From: JAVMKJ01 sp031732875
Lineage (GTDB): Bacteria; Pseudomonadota; Gammaproteobacteria; Competibacterales; Competibacteraceae
Direction of reading: 5' to 3'
Length of the DNA: 64,000 bases
Assembly (NCBI GenBank): GCA_031732875.1
Contig: JAVMKL010000271.1
Location: 1-64,000 of the forward strand
The notes under the pieces were generated by a model. The model saw nothing but the letters and a program-made list of their open reading frames with translations. It ran no database searches and was not told the DNA's origin. The position numbers and the translations under genes were made by a program. The stretch's first letter is position 1; each line of letters starts with the position of its first letter. Shown here in pieces: positions 1-9,659 of the stretch.

Positions 1-336
1 CACCTTGTATCCAACCGTTCGCCATGCCGCCCATCGACCTGGAGCCACTACCGGGTCTGACGCCGTGCCTGAAAATTGCCGCAAGGGCTTGAATCGCTAC
101 CCTCGAACCCCATCGCCCACTCACTCGCATGGATTGAAGCAAACAAGGACTGAATCCAGAATGAACGAGCGAGAAAATTTTTCGCCACAGGCGGATTTGT
201 CATCCCCCCACGCTGGCGCGGGGGACTTACGTACAATCGACGGCCTTCCACTCGAGCCAGGATGCGGCCATCAACCGCTGGGAGACAGGAGCACTGTCCA
301 GCGTCATTCCCCCGATGGCCGGTAACCATGCCATAA
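1..336. other. Left-edge region without a supported gene
   Basis: Both strands contain open frames here, but none has a credible ribosome site or a recognisable motif, and the overlapping frames on the two strands are compositional. A C-rich/G-rich inverted repeat (CCCCC...GGGGG) sits near 204-223. The first ~90 bases could hold the tail of a gene that begins outside the window (one frame stops at about 90), but I cannot identify it. Confidence 0.5.
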
Positions 337-975
337 TTGCTCGCCGCGTCAAACTTAACGACCCTACGAATAACCAACTTGCACGCCCATCATTTTATTC
401 CCTTCAATACCGCGCCGCGCTGGTATTCGCGGTCGCTCTCGGGCGATGTGCCCGTCGGACTGTCCACCTGGCTGCTGGACGCCGGATCGCTGACCCAGCG
501 CCTGCGCCATGCCTGCGCGGGCCGGTTCCGCGTGCGCGTGCTACGCCAGGGCCGGGCTCGTCCCAGCCGCGACGAAGCGCGTGCCCTGGAACTGCGGCTG
601 GCGGACTGGGCGTGGACCCGGGAGGTTCAGCTATTGTGCGACGATCAGCCCTGGGTCTTCGCGCGGACCTTGATTCCAGCGCGAACCCTGAGCGGCCGGA
701 GTCGCCGTCTCACCCGACTGGGCACGAAGCCCTTGGGACAAGTGCTATTCGCCGATCCCGAAGTCCGGCGTGGCCCGGTCGAAATCGCCCGCATCGTTGC
801 CGGCCAGCGCCTGCACCAGCGAGCGTTCGCCGGTTTCGCCGAACCGCCGGACGCGATCTGGGGTCGCCGTTCGGTATTCTGGATCGACGGTCGCCCCTTG
901 CTGGTCTGCGAGATTTTCCTACCCGATTTGCCGGTATCTCCGGCCCGTTGCCGACCTGACCTGCTCTCGCCATGA
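337..975 (+). CDS. ubiC: Chorismate lyase UbiC
   Basis: Chorismate lyase converts chorismate to 4-hydroxybenzoate plus pyruvate, the entry step of ubiquinone synthesis in the cytosol. In order the protein shows PRWYSR near the N-terminus, WVFARTLIP followed by TLSG, LGTKPLGQ, then IWGRRSVFW and LLVCEIFLP, the same order as E. coli UbiC. The Arg in ARTLIP and the Glu in CEIFLP sit where the E. coli active-site Arg and Glu lie. The start is uncertain: the frame opens at a TTG at 337 just after an in-frame stop, with no clear ribosome site, and another TTG at 379 would give a length nearer the usual ~165-190 residues. The stop overlaps the ubiA start by four bases (ATGA), so the two genes are translationally coupled. 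Confidence 0.88.
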   Translation: MLAASNLTTLRITNLHAHHFIPFNTAPRWYSRSLSGDVPVGLSTWLLDAGSLTQRLRHACAGRFRVRVLRQGRARPSRDEARALELRLADWAWTREVQLLCDDQPWVFARTLIPARTLSGRSRRLTRLGTKPLGQVLFADPEVRRGPVEIARIVAGQRLHQRAFAGFAEPPDAIWGRRSVFWIDGRPLLVCEIFLPDLPVSPARCRPDLLSP

Positions 976-1853
976 ACATTGAACGCTTTGAAGACCGCCT
1001 GCGTGAATACGCCCTGCTGATGCGCCTGCACCGTCCCATCGGCATCTACCTGTTGCTGTGGCCGACGCTGTGGGCGCTGTGGCTGGCGGGGAACGGGCAA
1101 CCACCGCGCGGCGTCGTGCTCGTTTTCGTGCTGGGCGTGATCCTGATGCGCTCGGCCGGTTGCGTCATGAACGACATCGCCGACCGCAAGTTCGACCCGC
1201 ACGTCGCCCGCACCCGCGACCGGCCGCTGGCGGCGGGCCGGGTACGCTTGGGCGAGGCGGCGGGCCTCGGAATCACCCTATGCCTGCTGGCGTTCGCCTT
1301 GGTGCTGACTCAGAACGTCCTGACCGTCAAACTGTCCTTCGTCGGCGTGGCGCTGACCATCAGCTATCCGTTCATGAAACGGTTCCACCACTTTCCCCAG
1401 TTCCATCTCGGCGCCGCGTTCGGCTGGGGCATCCCGATGGCCTACGCGGCGGTGACCGATGCCTTGCCTCCGGTAGCCTGGCTGCTGTTTCTCGGCAACG
1501 TACTCTGGTCGGCGATCTACGATACTCAGTACGCGATGGTGGACCGGGAAGACGATCTCAAGATCGGGGTAAAATCCACCGCCATCCTGTTCGGCGAGCG
1601 GGACCGGCGCGTCATCGGCTATCTGCAGGTGGCGCTGCTGGTCCTGCTGGTCGCGGTTGGCCTGCTGTCCGGCCGCGGCTGGATCTATTATGTCGGCCTG
1701 TTCGCGGCGGCCTGGCTCGGGCTGTACCAGCAGTTCCTGATCCGCGACCGCCAACCGGCCGAATGCTTCAAGGCGTTTCTCAACAACAACGGGTTTGGGC
1801 TGGTGATCTTCTGCGGGCTGCTGCTGGATTTCCTGCCGGCCGGCTTCACCTGA
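972..1853 (+). CDS. ubiA: 4-hydroxybenzoate octaprenyltransferase UbiA
   Basis: Integral membrane prenyltransferase that attaches the polyprenyl tail to 4-hydroxybenzoate, the second step of ubiquinone synthesis. At 293 aa it is full length. The first Asp-rich motif NDIADRKFD follows the second helix, and the second (YDTQYAMVDREDD) lies in the middle; both bind the Mg-prenyl-diphosphate. The remainder is a series of hydrophobic helices ending in LLLDFLPAG. The start overlaps ubiC, the gene that supplies its substrate. Nothing appears missing. Confidence 0.96.
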   Translation: MNIERFEDRLREYALLMRLHRPIGIYLLLWPTLWALWLAGNGQPPRGVVLVFVLGVILMRSAGCVMNDIADRKFDPHVARTRDRPLAAGRVRLGEAAGLGITLCLLAFALVLTQNVLTVKLSFVGVALTISYPFMKRFHHFPQFHLGAAFGWGIPMAYAAVTDALPPVAWLLFLGNVLWSAIYDTQYAMVDREDDLKIGVKSTAILFGERDRRVIGYLQVALLVLLVAVGLLSGRGWIYYVGLFAAAWLGLYQQFLIRDRQPAECFKAFLNNNGFGLVIFCGLLLDFLPAGFT

Positions 1854-1900
1854 AAGCCGCGCCCGATCCCATGAAACCACCGTCGTAGGGAGGAAATCCG

Positions 1901-2227
1901 ATGCTCGTCGTTCACGTCTTCGTCCATGTCAGGCCGGAATGCATCGAGGCGTTCAAGGCCGCTTCGTTGGAAAACGCCCGCGACAGTGTTCGGGAGCCGG
2001 GCATCGCCCGCTTCGACGTGATTCAGCAGGTCGATGACCCGACCCGCTTCGTGTTGGTGGAGGTCTATCGCACGGTCGAGGCCACCGTCCAGCACAAGGA
2101 AACTGCCCATTACGCCCGATGGCGGGATACCGTGGCCGACATGATGGCCGAGCCGCGATCCAGCATGAAATACGCCAATCTGTTCCCAACCGATGCGGGC
2201 TGGAGCTATCCACCGGGAGCCTGTTAG
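1901..2227 (+). CDS. ABM-family quinol monooxygenase-like protein
   Basis: A 108-aa ferredoxin-like antibiotic-biosynthesis-monooxygenase (ABM) domain of the YgiN/LsrG type. The opening beta strand ([16 protein letters not shown]), the middle [15 protein letters not shown] and [12 protein letters not shown] segments and the AHYARW helix are characteristic. Small proteins of this fold are often dimeric and act on quinols or signal molecules; the substrate cannot be told from sequence. A strong ribosome site (GGGAGGAAA) precedes the ATG. It lies 47 bp after ubiA, so a role related to quinones is possible but is only context inference. Confidence 0.85.
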   Translation: MLVVHVFVHVRPECIEAFKAASLENARDSVREPGIARFDVIQQVDDPTRFVLVEVYRTVEATVQHKETAHYARWRDTVADMMAEPRSSMKYANLFPTDAGWSYPPGAC

Positions 2228-2244
2228 CGATTGGCGACCGGCCG

Positions 2245-3108
2245 ATGGCCGAAGAACTGGAACTGCGCACCCCCCACCTGCGGCTCACCGCGCGAGCCTG
2301 GGGACCGCCGGACGGCATTCCGGTACTGGCCCTGCACGGCTGGCTCGACAGCGCTGCCAGTTACGATGCCTTGGCGCCGCTGCTGTCCGAAACGCGGTTG
2401 GTGGCGCTGGATTTGCCGGGGCACGGCGGTTCCGAACACCGGCCGCCGGGCGTACATTATCATTTCGTGGATTTCATTCCCGACGTGGTGGCCGCCGCCG
2501 ACGCGCTGGGCTGGGAGCGTTTCGCCCTGCTCGGTCATTCCCTGGGCGGCGGCATCGCCAGCTTCGTCGCGGCGATCCTGCCGGAACGGGTGACCCGGCT
2601 GGCGATGATCGAGGGTTTGGGGCCTCCGACCAGCAATCCGGCCGATGGTCCGATCAACCTGCGCAAGGCCATCGAGCAAATGAACGCCCTCCCCCACAAG
2701 CGCCCGCCGGTTTATCCCAGCGTGGAGGCCGCCATTCGGGCCCGCTGCGAGGCCAGCGACCTGTCGTGGGCGGCGGCGGCGACCCTGGTCGGGCGTGGCC
2801 TTCAGCCGCTCGGCGACGGTTTCGGCTGGCGCACCGACCCCCGCCTGCGCTTCGTGTCGCCGCTCTATCTGAGCGAACCGCAAATCCTGGCTTACATGGG
2901 GCGGATTCAGGCCCCCGCCCTGCTGATCTGCGGCGACAACGGCTATCTGATCAAGCGGGCCTACATGCAGGACCGCTACGCTCGCATCGCGGGTTTGACT
3001 GTAAAGATATTGCCCGGCGGCCATCACCCTCATCTGGAAGACCCCGAACCCTGCGCCCGCTTGCTGGCGCCGTTCCTGGCGGCGATTCGATCACAATCCG
3101 CCCAGTAA
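2245..3108 (+). CDS. Alpha/beta-hydrolase fold protein
   Basis: A 287-aa alpha/beta hydrolase. The oxyanion-side motif LHGWLDSAASY, the DLPGHGGS turn, the nucleophile elbow GHSLGGG with its Ser, and the late GGHHPHLEDP segment with the catalytic His are all present. It resembles the MhpC/serine-hydrolase-like group; the substrate is unknown. The frame is open from 2119, but I chose the ATG at 2245 because it is close downstream of the preceding gene's stop (2227) and starts at the usual family position; the longer version would overlap that gene. BioH, the esterase that normally completes pimeloyl-ACP synthesis, is not found by the bio genes in this window, but this enzyme lies ~31 kb away and its motifs are not diagnostic of BioH. 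Confidence 0.88.
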   Translation: MAEELELRTPHLRLTARAWGPPDGIPVLALHGWLDSAASYDALAPLLSETRLVALDLPGHGGSEHRPPGVHYHFVDFIPDVVAAADALGWERFALLGHSLGGGIASFVAAILPERVTRLAMIEGLGPPTSNPADGPINLRKAIEQMNALPHKRPPVYPSVEAAIRARCEASDLSWAAAATLVGRGLQPLGDGFGWRTDPRLRFVSPLYLSEPQILAYMGRIQAPALLICGDNGYLIKRAYMQDRYARIAGLTVKILPGGHHPHLEDPEPCARLLAPFLAAIRSQSAQ

Positions 3109-3336
3109 TGCCCTTCCTCAACAAATCCGAGATTTTTTAGCGAGATGGATGGAACAGAACCCCGTTCATCCACCGGCCAAACTTCCTGCTACAACATTCC
3201 AAAGCAGGGAAGAGCGCTGCGGGCAGCATCTTTACCCATCCCGCCCTGGATAATCTATAATATTAATGGAACTGTTTTGAGACTATCATCTTAAACCAAC
3301 CGGATTATTATCAAAATTTATCCGTAGGGGGGAAAC

Positions 3337-4248
3337 ATGCTGTCCAAATTCGGCATTCAATTCAAATACACTCTGGTTTTCATCATCACATTGGTTCTGA
3401 TCGTCACCGGCCTTCTCATCGGTATTTACAACCTGAAACAAAGCCAGCTCCGTAACGAGGCCATGGCGGTAGCCGAGCAAGTGGTCGCCTTTCGGGCCTG
3501 GGTGGCAGGCACCGGCGTCGTCTGGGTCGATCACCTGGCGCCGGAATTCCGCGATTTCCTCGGCAAGCGGACCGGCACTGGGGCCAACGCGAACGTACTG
3601 GAGTTTTATTCGAAGAATCCAGCGCTGGCGACTCGCGAGCTGTCGGAACTGGCCAACAAAACCGCGACACGCGCCAACTTCCGCGTCACCAGCGACGAAT
3701 ATCGCAATCCGGCCAACGCTCCGGACGGTTTCGAGAAAGCCGCGATCGAACTCTTCAAAAACGATAAGGAACGCAAGTACAGCGACGTGCTTGAAAACGG
3801 CTTTTACCGTTACAGCCAACCGATTTTCGTCCAGCAGTCCTGCCTGAAGTGCCACGGCGATCCCAAGGACGCGCCGCCGGAAGTGATCGAGAAATACGGC
3901 GATAAAAAAGCCTTTGGTTATAAAATCGGCGACGTGCGGGGCATCATCAGCGTCAAACTGCCCGACGTGACCGTGACCGACGTGCTGATGACCCTGCTCA
4001 ACCCCTACACCCTGGGACTGATCGCGCTGGCTTTTCTGCTGAACTTCTTCTACGCCCAGCGGGCGATCATCGCGCGCCTCAAGAAGCTGGCCAAAACCAC
4101 CGAACGCATCGCCGGCGGCGAACTCGACCTGCCGCTCGCAATCAAGCCGGACAGCCGCGACGAGGTGGATTACGTGACGCGCGCTGTCGATCTGCTGCGC
4201 AACAGCGTCGTGGTCGCCATGAAACGGCTCCAAAAGAATCTATCCTGA
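3337..4248 (+). CDS. Membrane DUF3365 (Tll0287-like) haem-c sensor with HAMP
   Basis: A 303-aa membrane protein. Residues about 8-30 form the first transmembrane helix, followed by a ~180-residue extracytoplasmic DUF3365/Tll0287-like domain, a second helix near 220-242 (LGLIALAFLLNFFYAQRAI) and a HAMP-type region to the end. The sensor domain carries a CLKCH motif (Cys169-Cys172-His173), the signature of covalent haem c, and the nearby KKAFGYKIGDVRGIISVKL is typical of the family. There is no kinase, cyclase or methyl-accepting output domain after the HAMP; the protein stops ~60 residues later. A good ribosome site (AGGGGGGAAA) precedes the ATG. Redox or gas/ligand sensing is inferred from the domain; the partner is unknown. 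Confidence 0.88.
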   Translation: MLSKFGIQFKYTLVFIITLVLIVTGLLIGIYNLKQSQLRNEAMAVAEQVVAFRAWVAGTGVVWVDHLAPEFRDFLGKRTGTGANANVLEFYSKNPALATRELSELANKTATRANFRVTSDEYRNPANAPDGFEKAAIELFKNDKERKYSDVLENGFYRYSQPIFVQQSCLKCHGDPKDAPPEVIEKYGDKKAFGYKIGDVRGIISVKLPDVTVTDVLMTLLNPYTLGLIALAFLLNFFYAQRAIIARLKKLAKTTERIAGGELDLPLAIKPDSRDEVDYVTRAVDLLRNSVVVAMKRLQKNLS

Positions 4249-4319
4249 TCGGGCTCCGGGGCGTACGCGCATCAGCCGAGTACGTCCCGCGCCCCGGCCT
4301 ATCCCAGCGAGGCATTGCC

Positions 4320-4856
4320 ATGTCCCAAGAACTCTTGTCGTTTTCAACCATCGTCGCTTACTTGCGGAAGCTGTGCCAGGAAAAGCGCACCGGCACGCTC
4401 TTGATTACGAGCAACTATCGCTTATTGGGGCAAATCAGCATTGAGGCCGGCGAAATTGTCTTTTTGTTTTCGCAAGGCAAACGTGGAATCAACGCGCTGC
4501 CCCTGTTCGCGAACACCAAGGATGGAACCATCACTTTCTCCGAAGGCAAAGTACCTGCCAGAACCCCGCTACCCCCAACCGGCGATATTCTGGAATTTCT
4601 CACGAGCGCCAATCCGGCGGCGGCGGTGGCGAACAAAAGCGAACCGCTCTCGTTCCGGCCGCTGTCCCCTTCCGCCAAAACCATTCTGGAGCAGACGCTC
4701 AAGGAATTCATCGGTCCGATCGCCAGCCTGGTCTGCACCGATCATTTCCGCACTACCGCAACCCTGGAGGCGACCATCAATGCCCTGGCCGGCGAAATCC
4801 CCGCACCGGCGGCGGCGAATCAGTTCCGCGAACTCGCGCGCAAGCGGCTGGGGTGA
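4320..4856 (+). CDS. DUF4388 domain protein
   Basis: A soluble 178-aa protein. The N-terminal ~85 residues fit DUF4388 (PatA-like N-terminal domain), with the LRKLCQEKRTGTLLI start, the GQISIEAGEIVFLFS core and the GTITFSEGKV end. Residues ~115-178 form a separate helical domain beginning with SAKTILEQTLKEFIGPIASLV, a type commonly found behind DUF4388 in signalling proteins. It follows the haem-c/HAMP protein by 71 bp on the same strand, so the two may be co-transcribed and form a sensor-partner pair. Its biochemical activity is unknown. Confidence 0.8.
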   Translation: MSQELLSFSTIVAYLRKLCQEKRTGTLLITSNYRLLGQISIEAGEIVFLFSQGKRGINALPLFANTKDGTITFSEGKVPARTPLPPTGDILEFLTSANPAAAVANKSEPLSFRPLSPSAKTILEQTLKEFIGPIASLVCTDHFRTTATLEATINALAGEIPAPAAANQFRELARKRLG

Positions 4857-5177
4857 CAGTCCGATCCGCCGGCCAACCCGGCGCTTCCTTCCATGCCGGT
4901 GCTTGGCCGGTATGCCGCGCACGAACGCCAACGCAACGATCACCTGATATCTGTAAATTCCCAAACCCCCGCCTGCATGCTAGCGCTGCTCTTTGCGGCC
5001 GAGCACGACGCGTGAGCCTGCATTAAAATAGTTATAGTCTTTCCAGTTAATCTCTATACATGAGGTTCTTCGAGGATTCTTGTGGAGCTGGCCTTCCAAG
5101 ACGGGTTGTAGCTCACCGCGCTGGCTCCTGGTTAGATTGATGTCTTTTTAGATCAATCTGTTATTAATGAGCGATCC
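4857..5177. other. Island boundary region, AT-rich, with half of an inverted repeat
   Basis: About 320 bp without a gene. Composition falls sharply from the GC-rich left side to an AT-rich right side at about 4940. The left arm of a perfect 24-bp inverted repeat lies at 5063-5086. A smaller dyad (AGATTGATGTC..., ~5133-5160) contains AGATTGAT/ATCAATCT arms separated by a short T-rich loop and could be a terminator-like hairpin before the next gene. Confidence 0.6.
5063..5086 (+). repeat. Left arm of perfect 24-bp inverted repeat
   Basis: The 24 bases beginning AGGTTCTTCGAGG at 5063-5086 are the exact reverse complement of 5215-5238; the spacer is 128 bp. Identity ends abruptly on both sides. 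A match this long is not expected by chance in the window, so it points to a mobile or rearranged element, or a strong long-range stem in RNA. Confidence 0.9.
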
Positions 5178-5669
5178 ATGGAAGGTCACATTTACGCGGC
5201 ACTAAGCCCTGGTTTCCACAAGAATCCTCGAAGAACCTTTAAGGAAATGAAAAAACATAGACAGCGATCAATTGTTCAGGTCTCAATTAGGCCGCGTAAT
5301 TACACTTCATTTTGGATCGCGCTTCCTAAAGGTGTTGACGACCCAGAACCTCTGTCTAAAAAACTTGGCTTAACTCCGACAGCTACGAGGAAACCGCCAA
5401 TTAATGATTTGCCTCCTGCCGCGTGGATTTTACGAATTGATGACCTTCATTTTCAGAATAATTGCCAAGAACATGTTGATTGGTTGTTGGAAAAATTAAA
5501 AGGCAAGGAGGATTTCATAAGAGGATTGAGGGAAAAGGATTATTGGGTAGGTATAATGTGCCACTGGTATGTTGAATGTGGCGGCAAACCTGAACTTCGA
5601 TTAGACACTGTCAAACAGCTTGAGGATCTAGACATATGTCTTGATTTCGAACTTGAGGAATGGGAGTGA
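5178..5669 (+). CDS. DUF4279 family protein
   Basis: A 163-aa protein with the pattern of DUF4279 proteins: a hydrophilic N-terminus, the strand VQVSIRPRNY, the LGLTPTATRK turn, W-I-L near the middle, and a final ECGGKPELRLDTVKQL to FELEEWE. The function of the family is unknown; members occur as single genes, often near mobile or defence genes. Base composition (about 40 % GC) differs strongly from the neighbours, suggesting recent acquisition. The right arm of the 24-bp inverted repeat (5215-5238) lies inside codons ~13-21, so the first 23 codons may be a later addition and the ATG at 5247 is an alternative start that begins at the conserved part. Confidence 0.72.
   Translation: MEGHIYAALSPGFHKNPRRTFKEMKKHRQRSIVQVSIRPRNYTSFWIALPKGVDDPEPLSKKLGLTPTATRKPPINDLPPAAWILRIDDLHFQNNCQEHVDWLLEKLKGKEDFIRGLREKDYWVGIMCHWYVECGGKPELRLDTVKQLEDLDICLDFELEEWE
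5215..5238 (-). repeat. Right arm of perfect 24-bp inverted repeat
   Basis: Exact reverse complement of 5063-5086. It is read as part of the N-terminus of the DUF4279 frame (FHKNPRRTF). Confidence 0.9.
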
Positions 5670-5798
5670 TAATTGCGAAGCTTTTGCTTAACAACCGGCT
5701 CGACCAGATGGCGAATAAGCTCGAAGTGTTTTGTACAGGTGATTACCGCCACTGGTCAGCCGCCCCGTTCGCCCGCCACAACATCGAGGAGACGCCTT

Positions 5799-7418
5799 TT
5801 GCGCTGGATCGCGATCCCCGAAAAAGACATCACCACAGCGACGCTTGAAAAGCGTCTCTGGGACGCTGCCGACCAGTTCCGCGCCAACTCCGGCCTCAAG
5901 GCCCAGGAGTATTCCGGCCCCATCCTCGGCCTGATCTTCCTGCGCTTCGCCGAGGTGCGCTTTGCCGCCCAGCGAGCGAAGATCGAGAAGGCTGGCGCCT
6001 CGTCCCGGCGCGGCAGCCGGGTTGATGAACCCACCGCCTACCACGCGGAAGGCGTCCTCTACCTCGTGCCGGAGGCTCGCTTCGACTATCTGCTGACCCT
6101 GCCCGAGGCCGCCAACATCGGTGCCAGGGTCAACGCGGCGATGCGCGAGATCGAGAAGCACAACCCGCCGCTCGCCGGCGTGCTGCCCAAGACCTACAAC
6201 CTCTTCACCGGCACGCTGCTCAAGGAGCTGCTCAAGAAGGTTTCCGAGATCCCGGCCAGCGTGGACTTTGACGCCTTCGGCCGGATTTACGAGTACTTCC
6301 TCGGTGCGTTCGCCCGCGCCGAAGGCCAGAAGGGCGGTGAGTTCTACACGCCGGCGAGCATTGTCAAACTGCTCGCCGAGATTATCGAACCCTTCCACGG
6401 CCGCATCCTCGACCCCGCCTGTGGCTCCGGCGGCATGTTCGTGCAGTCGGCGCGCTTCGTCGCCGAGCACCAGCAGAACCCCGCCGCCGAGCTCGCCATC
6501 TGTGGCGTCGAGAAGACCGACGAGACCGGCCGCCTGTGCCGCCTCAATCTCGCCGTGCATGGTCTTGAGGGCGACATCCGCCACGGCGGCAACGTCAACA
6601 GTTACTACGACGACCCGCACGCCGCCACTGGTCAGTTCGACTTCGTCCTCGCCAATCCGCCCTTCAATGTCAACGCGGTGGACAAGGAACGGCTCAAGGA
6701 CATGGTCGGCCCCGGCCGCCGCTTCCCCTTCGGCCTGCCGAAACCCGACAACGCGAACTACCTCTGGATTCAGATCTTCTACTCGGCACTGAACGCCAAA
6801 GGCCGCGCCGGCTTCGTCATGGCCAACTCCGCCTCCGACGCCCGCGCCTCCGAGCAGGAGATCCGGCAGAAGCTCATCGAGAGCCGCGCCGTGGATGTGA
6901 TGGTCGCCGTCGGCCCCAACCTGTTCTACACCGTCACGTTGCCCTGCACGCTGTGGTTTCTTGACAGGGGTAAGGCAAAGACGCCGCGCGCCGACAGCGT
7001 GCTCTTCATCGACGCCCGCCACGTCTACCGGCAGGTGGACCGCGCCCACCGCGAATGGACGCCCGCGCAGATCAGCTTTCTCGCCAACCTCGTCCGCCTC
7101 TATCGCGGCGAAGCCCTCGACCTCACCGGCGGCGGCATTGAGGCCGAGGCCAAGCTCAAGGAGATCTTCGGCAAGACGCCCAAATACGCCGACGTGCCCG
7201 GCCTCTGCCGCGCCGCCACGCTGAAAGAAATCGAGGCGCAGGGCTGGTCGCTCAACCCTGGCCGCTATGTCGGCGTGGCGCCGGGCGAAGTCGTGAGCGA
7301 TGAGGACTTCAAGGAACAACTCGAAACCCTGAACGAGGAACTCGAAACTTTGAACGCCCAAGCGCGCGAACTGGAGCAGACCATCGCTCGCAACGTGGCC
7401 GAGATTCTGGAATCGTGA
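5799..7418 (+). CDS. hsdM: Type I restriction-modification methyltransferase subunit HsdM
   Basis: The modification subunit of a type I system: it transfers methyl from S-adenosylmethionine to adenine N6 at the site set by HsdS. The N-terminal helical domain starts [17 protein letters not shown]; motif I is [10 protein letters not shown] and the catalytic motif IV is NPPF; a coiled coil ([17 protein letters not shown]) closes the protein and is the usual contact with HsdS. The frame is open from 5673 with no ATG; I chose the TTG at 5799 because GAGGAG lies seven bases upstream and the conserved region starts eleven codons later. This gives 539 aa. First gene of hsdM-hsdS-DUF1016-hsdR. Confidence 0.93.
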   Translation: MRWIAIPEKDITTATLEKRLWDAADQFRANSGLKAQEYSGPILGLIFLRFAEVRFAAQRAKIEKAGASSRRGSRVDEPTAYHAEGVLYLVPEARFDYLLTLPEAANIGARVNAAMREIEKHNPPLAGVLPKTYNLFTGTLLKELLKKVSEIPASVDFDAFGRIYEYFLGAFARAEGQKGGEFYTPASIVKLLAEIIEPFHGRILDPACGSGGMFVQSARFVAEHQQNPAAELAICGVEKTDETGRLCRLNLAVHGLEGDIRHGGNVNSYYDDPHAATGQFDFVLANPPFNVNAVDKERLKDMVGPGRRFPFGLPKPDNANYLWIQIFYSALNAKGRAGFVMANSASDARASEQEIRQKLIESRAVDVMVAVGPNLFYTVTLPCTLWFLDRGKAKTPRADSVLFIDARHVYRQVDRAHREWTPAQISFLANLVRLYRGEALDLTGGGIEAEAKLKEIFGKTPKYADVPGLCRAATLKEIEAQGWSLNPGRYVGVAPGEVVSDEDFKEQLETLNEELETLNAQARELEQTIARNVAEILES

Positions 7419-7420
7419 CC

Positions 7421-8618
<1,198 letters not shown>

Positions 8619-8626
<8 letters not shown>

Positions 8627-9659
8627 CATCGTGCCCCTGCCCGCCGACTACGCGGCCTGGCTGGCCGAACTGAAAGCCCGCATTCACAGCGCCCAGCAGC
8701 GGGCGTCGCTGGCGGTCAACCGCGAGCTGGTGTTGCTCTACTGGCAGATCGGCCGCGACATCCTCGCCCGGCAGGGGCGCGAGGGCTGGGGCGCCAAGGT
8801 GATCGAGCGGCTGGCGCAGGACTTGCGCAACGCTTTTCCAGATATGAAGGGCTTTTCACCACGCAACCTCAAGTACATGCGCGCCTTTGCCGAGGCTTGG
8901 CCGGATGGCGAATTTGTGCAGCAGGCTGCTGCACAATTGCCCTGGTTCCATTTGTGCACGCTGATCGACAAACTCAAAACATCAGAAGAGCGTGAGTGGT
9001 ATCTGGCCAAAGCCATCGAGCACAACTGGTCACGCAACATCCTGGTGATGCAGATCGAAACCCGCCTGTTGGAGCGCAGCGCCCAGGCGGTCACCAATTT
9101 TCCGCGCTCCCTGCCCAAGCCGCAGTCTGATCTAGCCCGTGAGTCACTGAAAGATCCCTACCGTTTCGACTTCCTTGGCCTGACCGATGAGGCACAGGAA
9201 CGCGAGATAGAACATGCGCTGGTAAAGCATGTGACTGAGTTCCTCCTGGAACTGGGTGCGGGCTTCGCGTTTGTCGGGCACCAGGTTCTGTTGGACGTGG
9301 GCGGAGATGAATTCTTCATTGATCTCTTGTTCTACCACCTCAAGCTGCGCTGCTATGTGGTGATTGAACTCAAGGGCGGCAAGTTCAAGCCTGAGCATTT
9401 GGGACAGCTTGGGTTTTATCTGACCGCTGTGGATCGCCAGGTCAAAAGCGAGCACGACAACCCGACCATAGGGCTCTTGCTTTGCAAGAGCAAAAACAAG
9501 ATTGTGGCCGAATATGCCCTGGGTGATAGGAGCCAGCCCATGGGCATTGCCGAATACAAGCTGCTCGATTCCCTGCCTCCCGAGTTGCAAACCAGTCTGC
9601 CCAGCATCGAGGCCATTGAGCAGGCTCTCGCGGATGGCACTGGAGCGGACGAAGCATGA
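8619..9659 (+). CDS. DUF1016 / YhcG-type PDDEXK nuclease
   Basis: A 346-aa protein of the DUF1016 (YhcG) family. The N-terminal helical domain has the typical NRELVLLYWQIGRDIL and FSPRNLKYMRAFAE motifs with PWFHLCTLIDKLK. The C-terminal domain has a nuclease core: a conserved Asp in FFIDLLFYHLKLRCYVVIELK and the E-x-K of IELKGG, characteristic of PD-(D/E)XK enzymes. It overlaps hsdS by eight bases and hsdR by four, so it is built into the operon rather than a chance passenger. Its role in type I restriction is not established; an accessory nuclease or anti-phage effector is inference. Confidence 0.92.

Noticed and set aside
2119..2244. Longer start of the alpha/beta hydrolase
   Set aside because: Would overlap the monooxygenase gene and adds residues unlike the family.
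5673..5798. N-terminal extension of hsdM from TTG 5673
   Set aside because: No family similarity and no ribosome site; TTG 5799 has GAGGAG at correct spacing just before the conserved start.
5688..7361. 557-codon minus-strand ORF opposite hsdM
   Set aside because: Mirror frame of a high-GC gene; no motifs, and HsdM motifs on the plus strand are clear.
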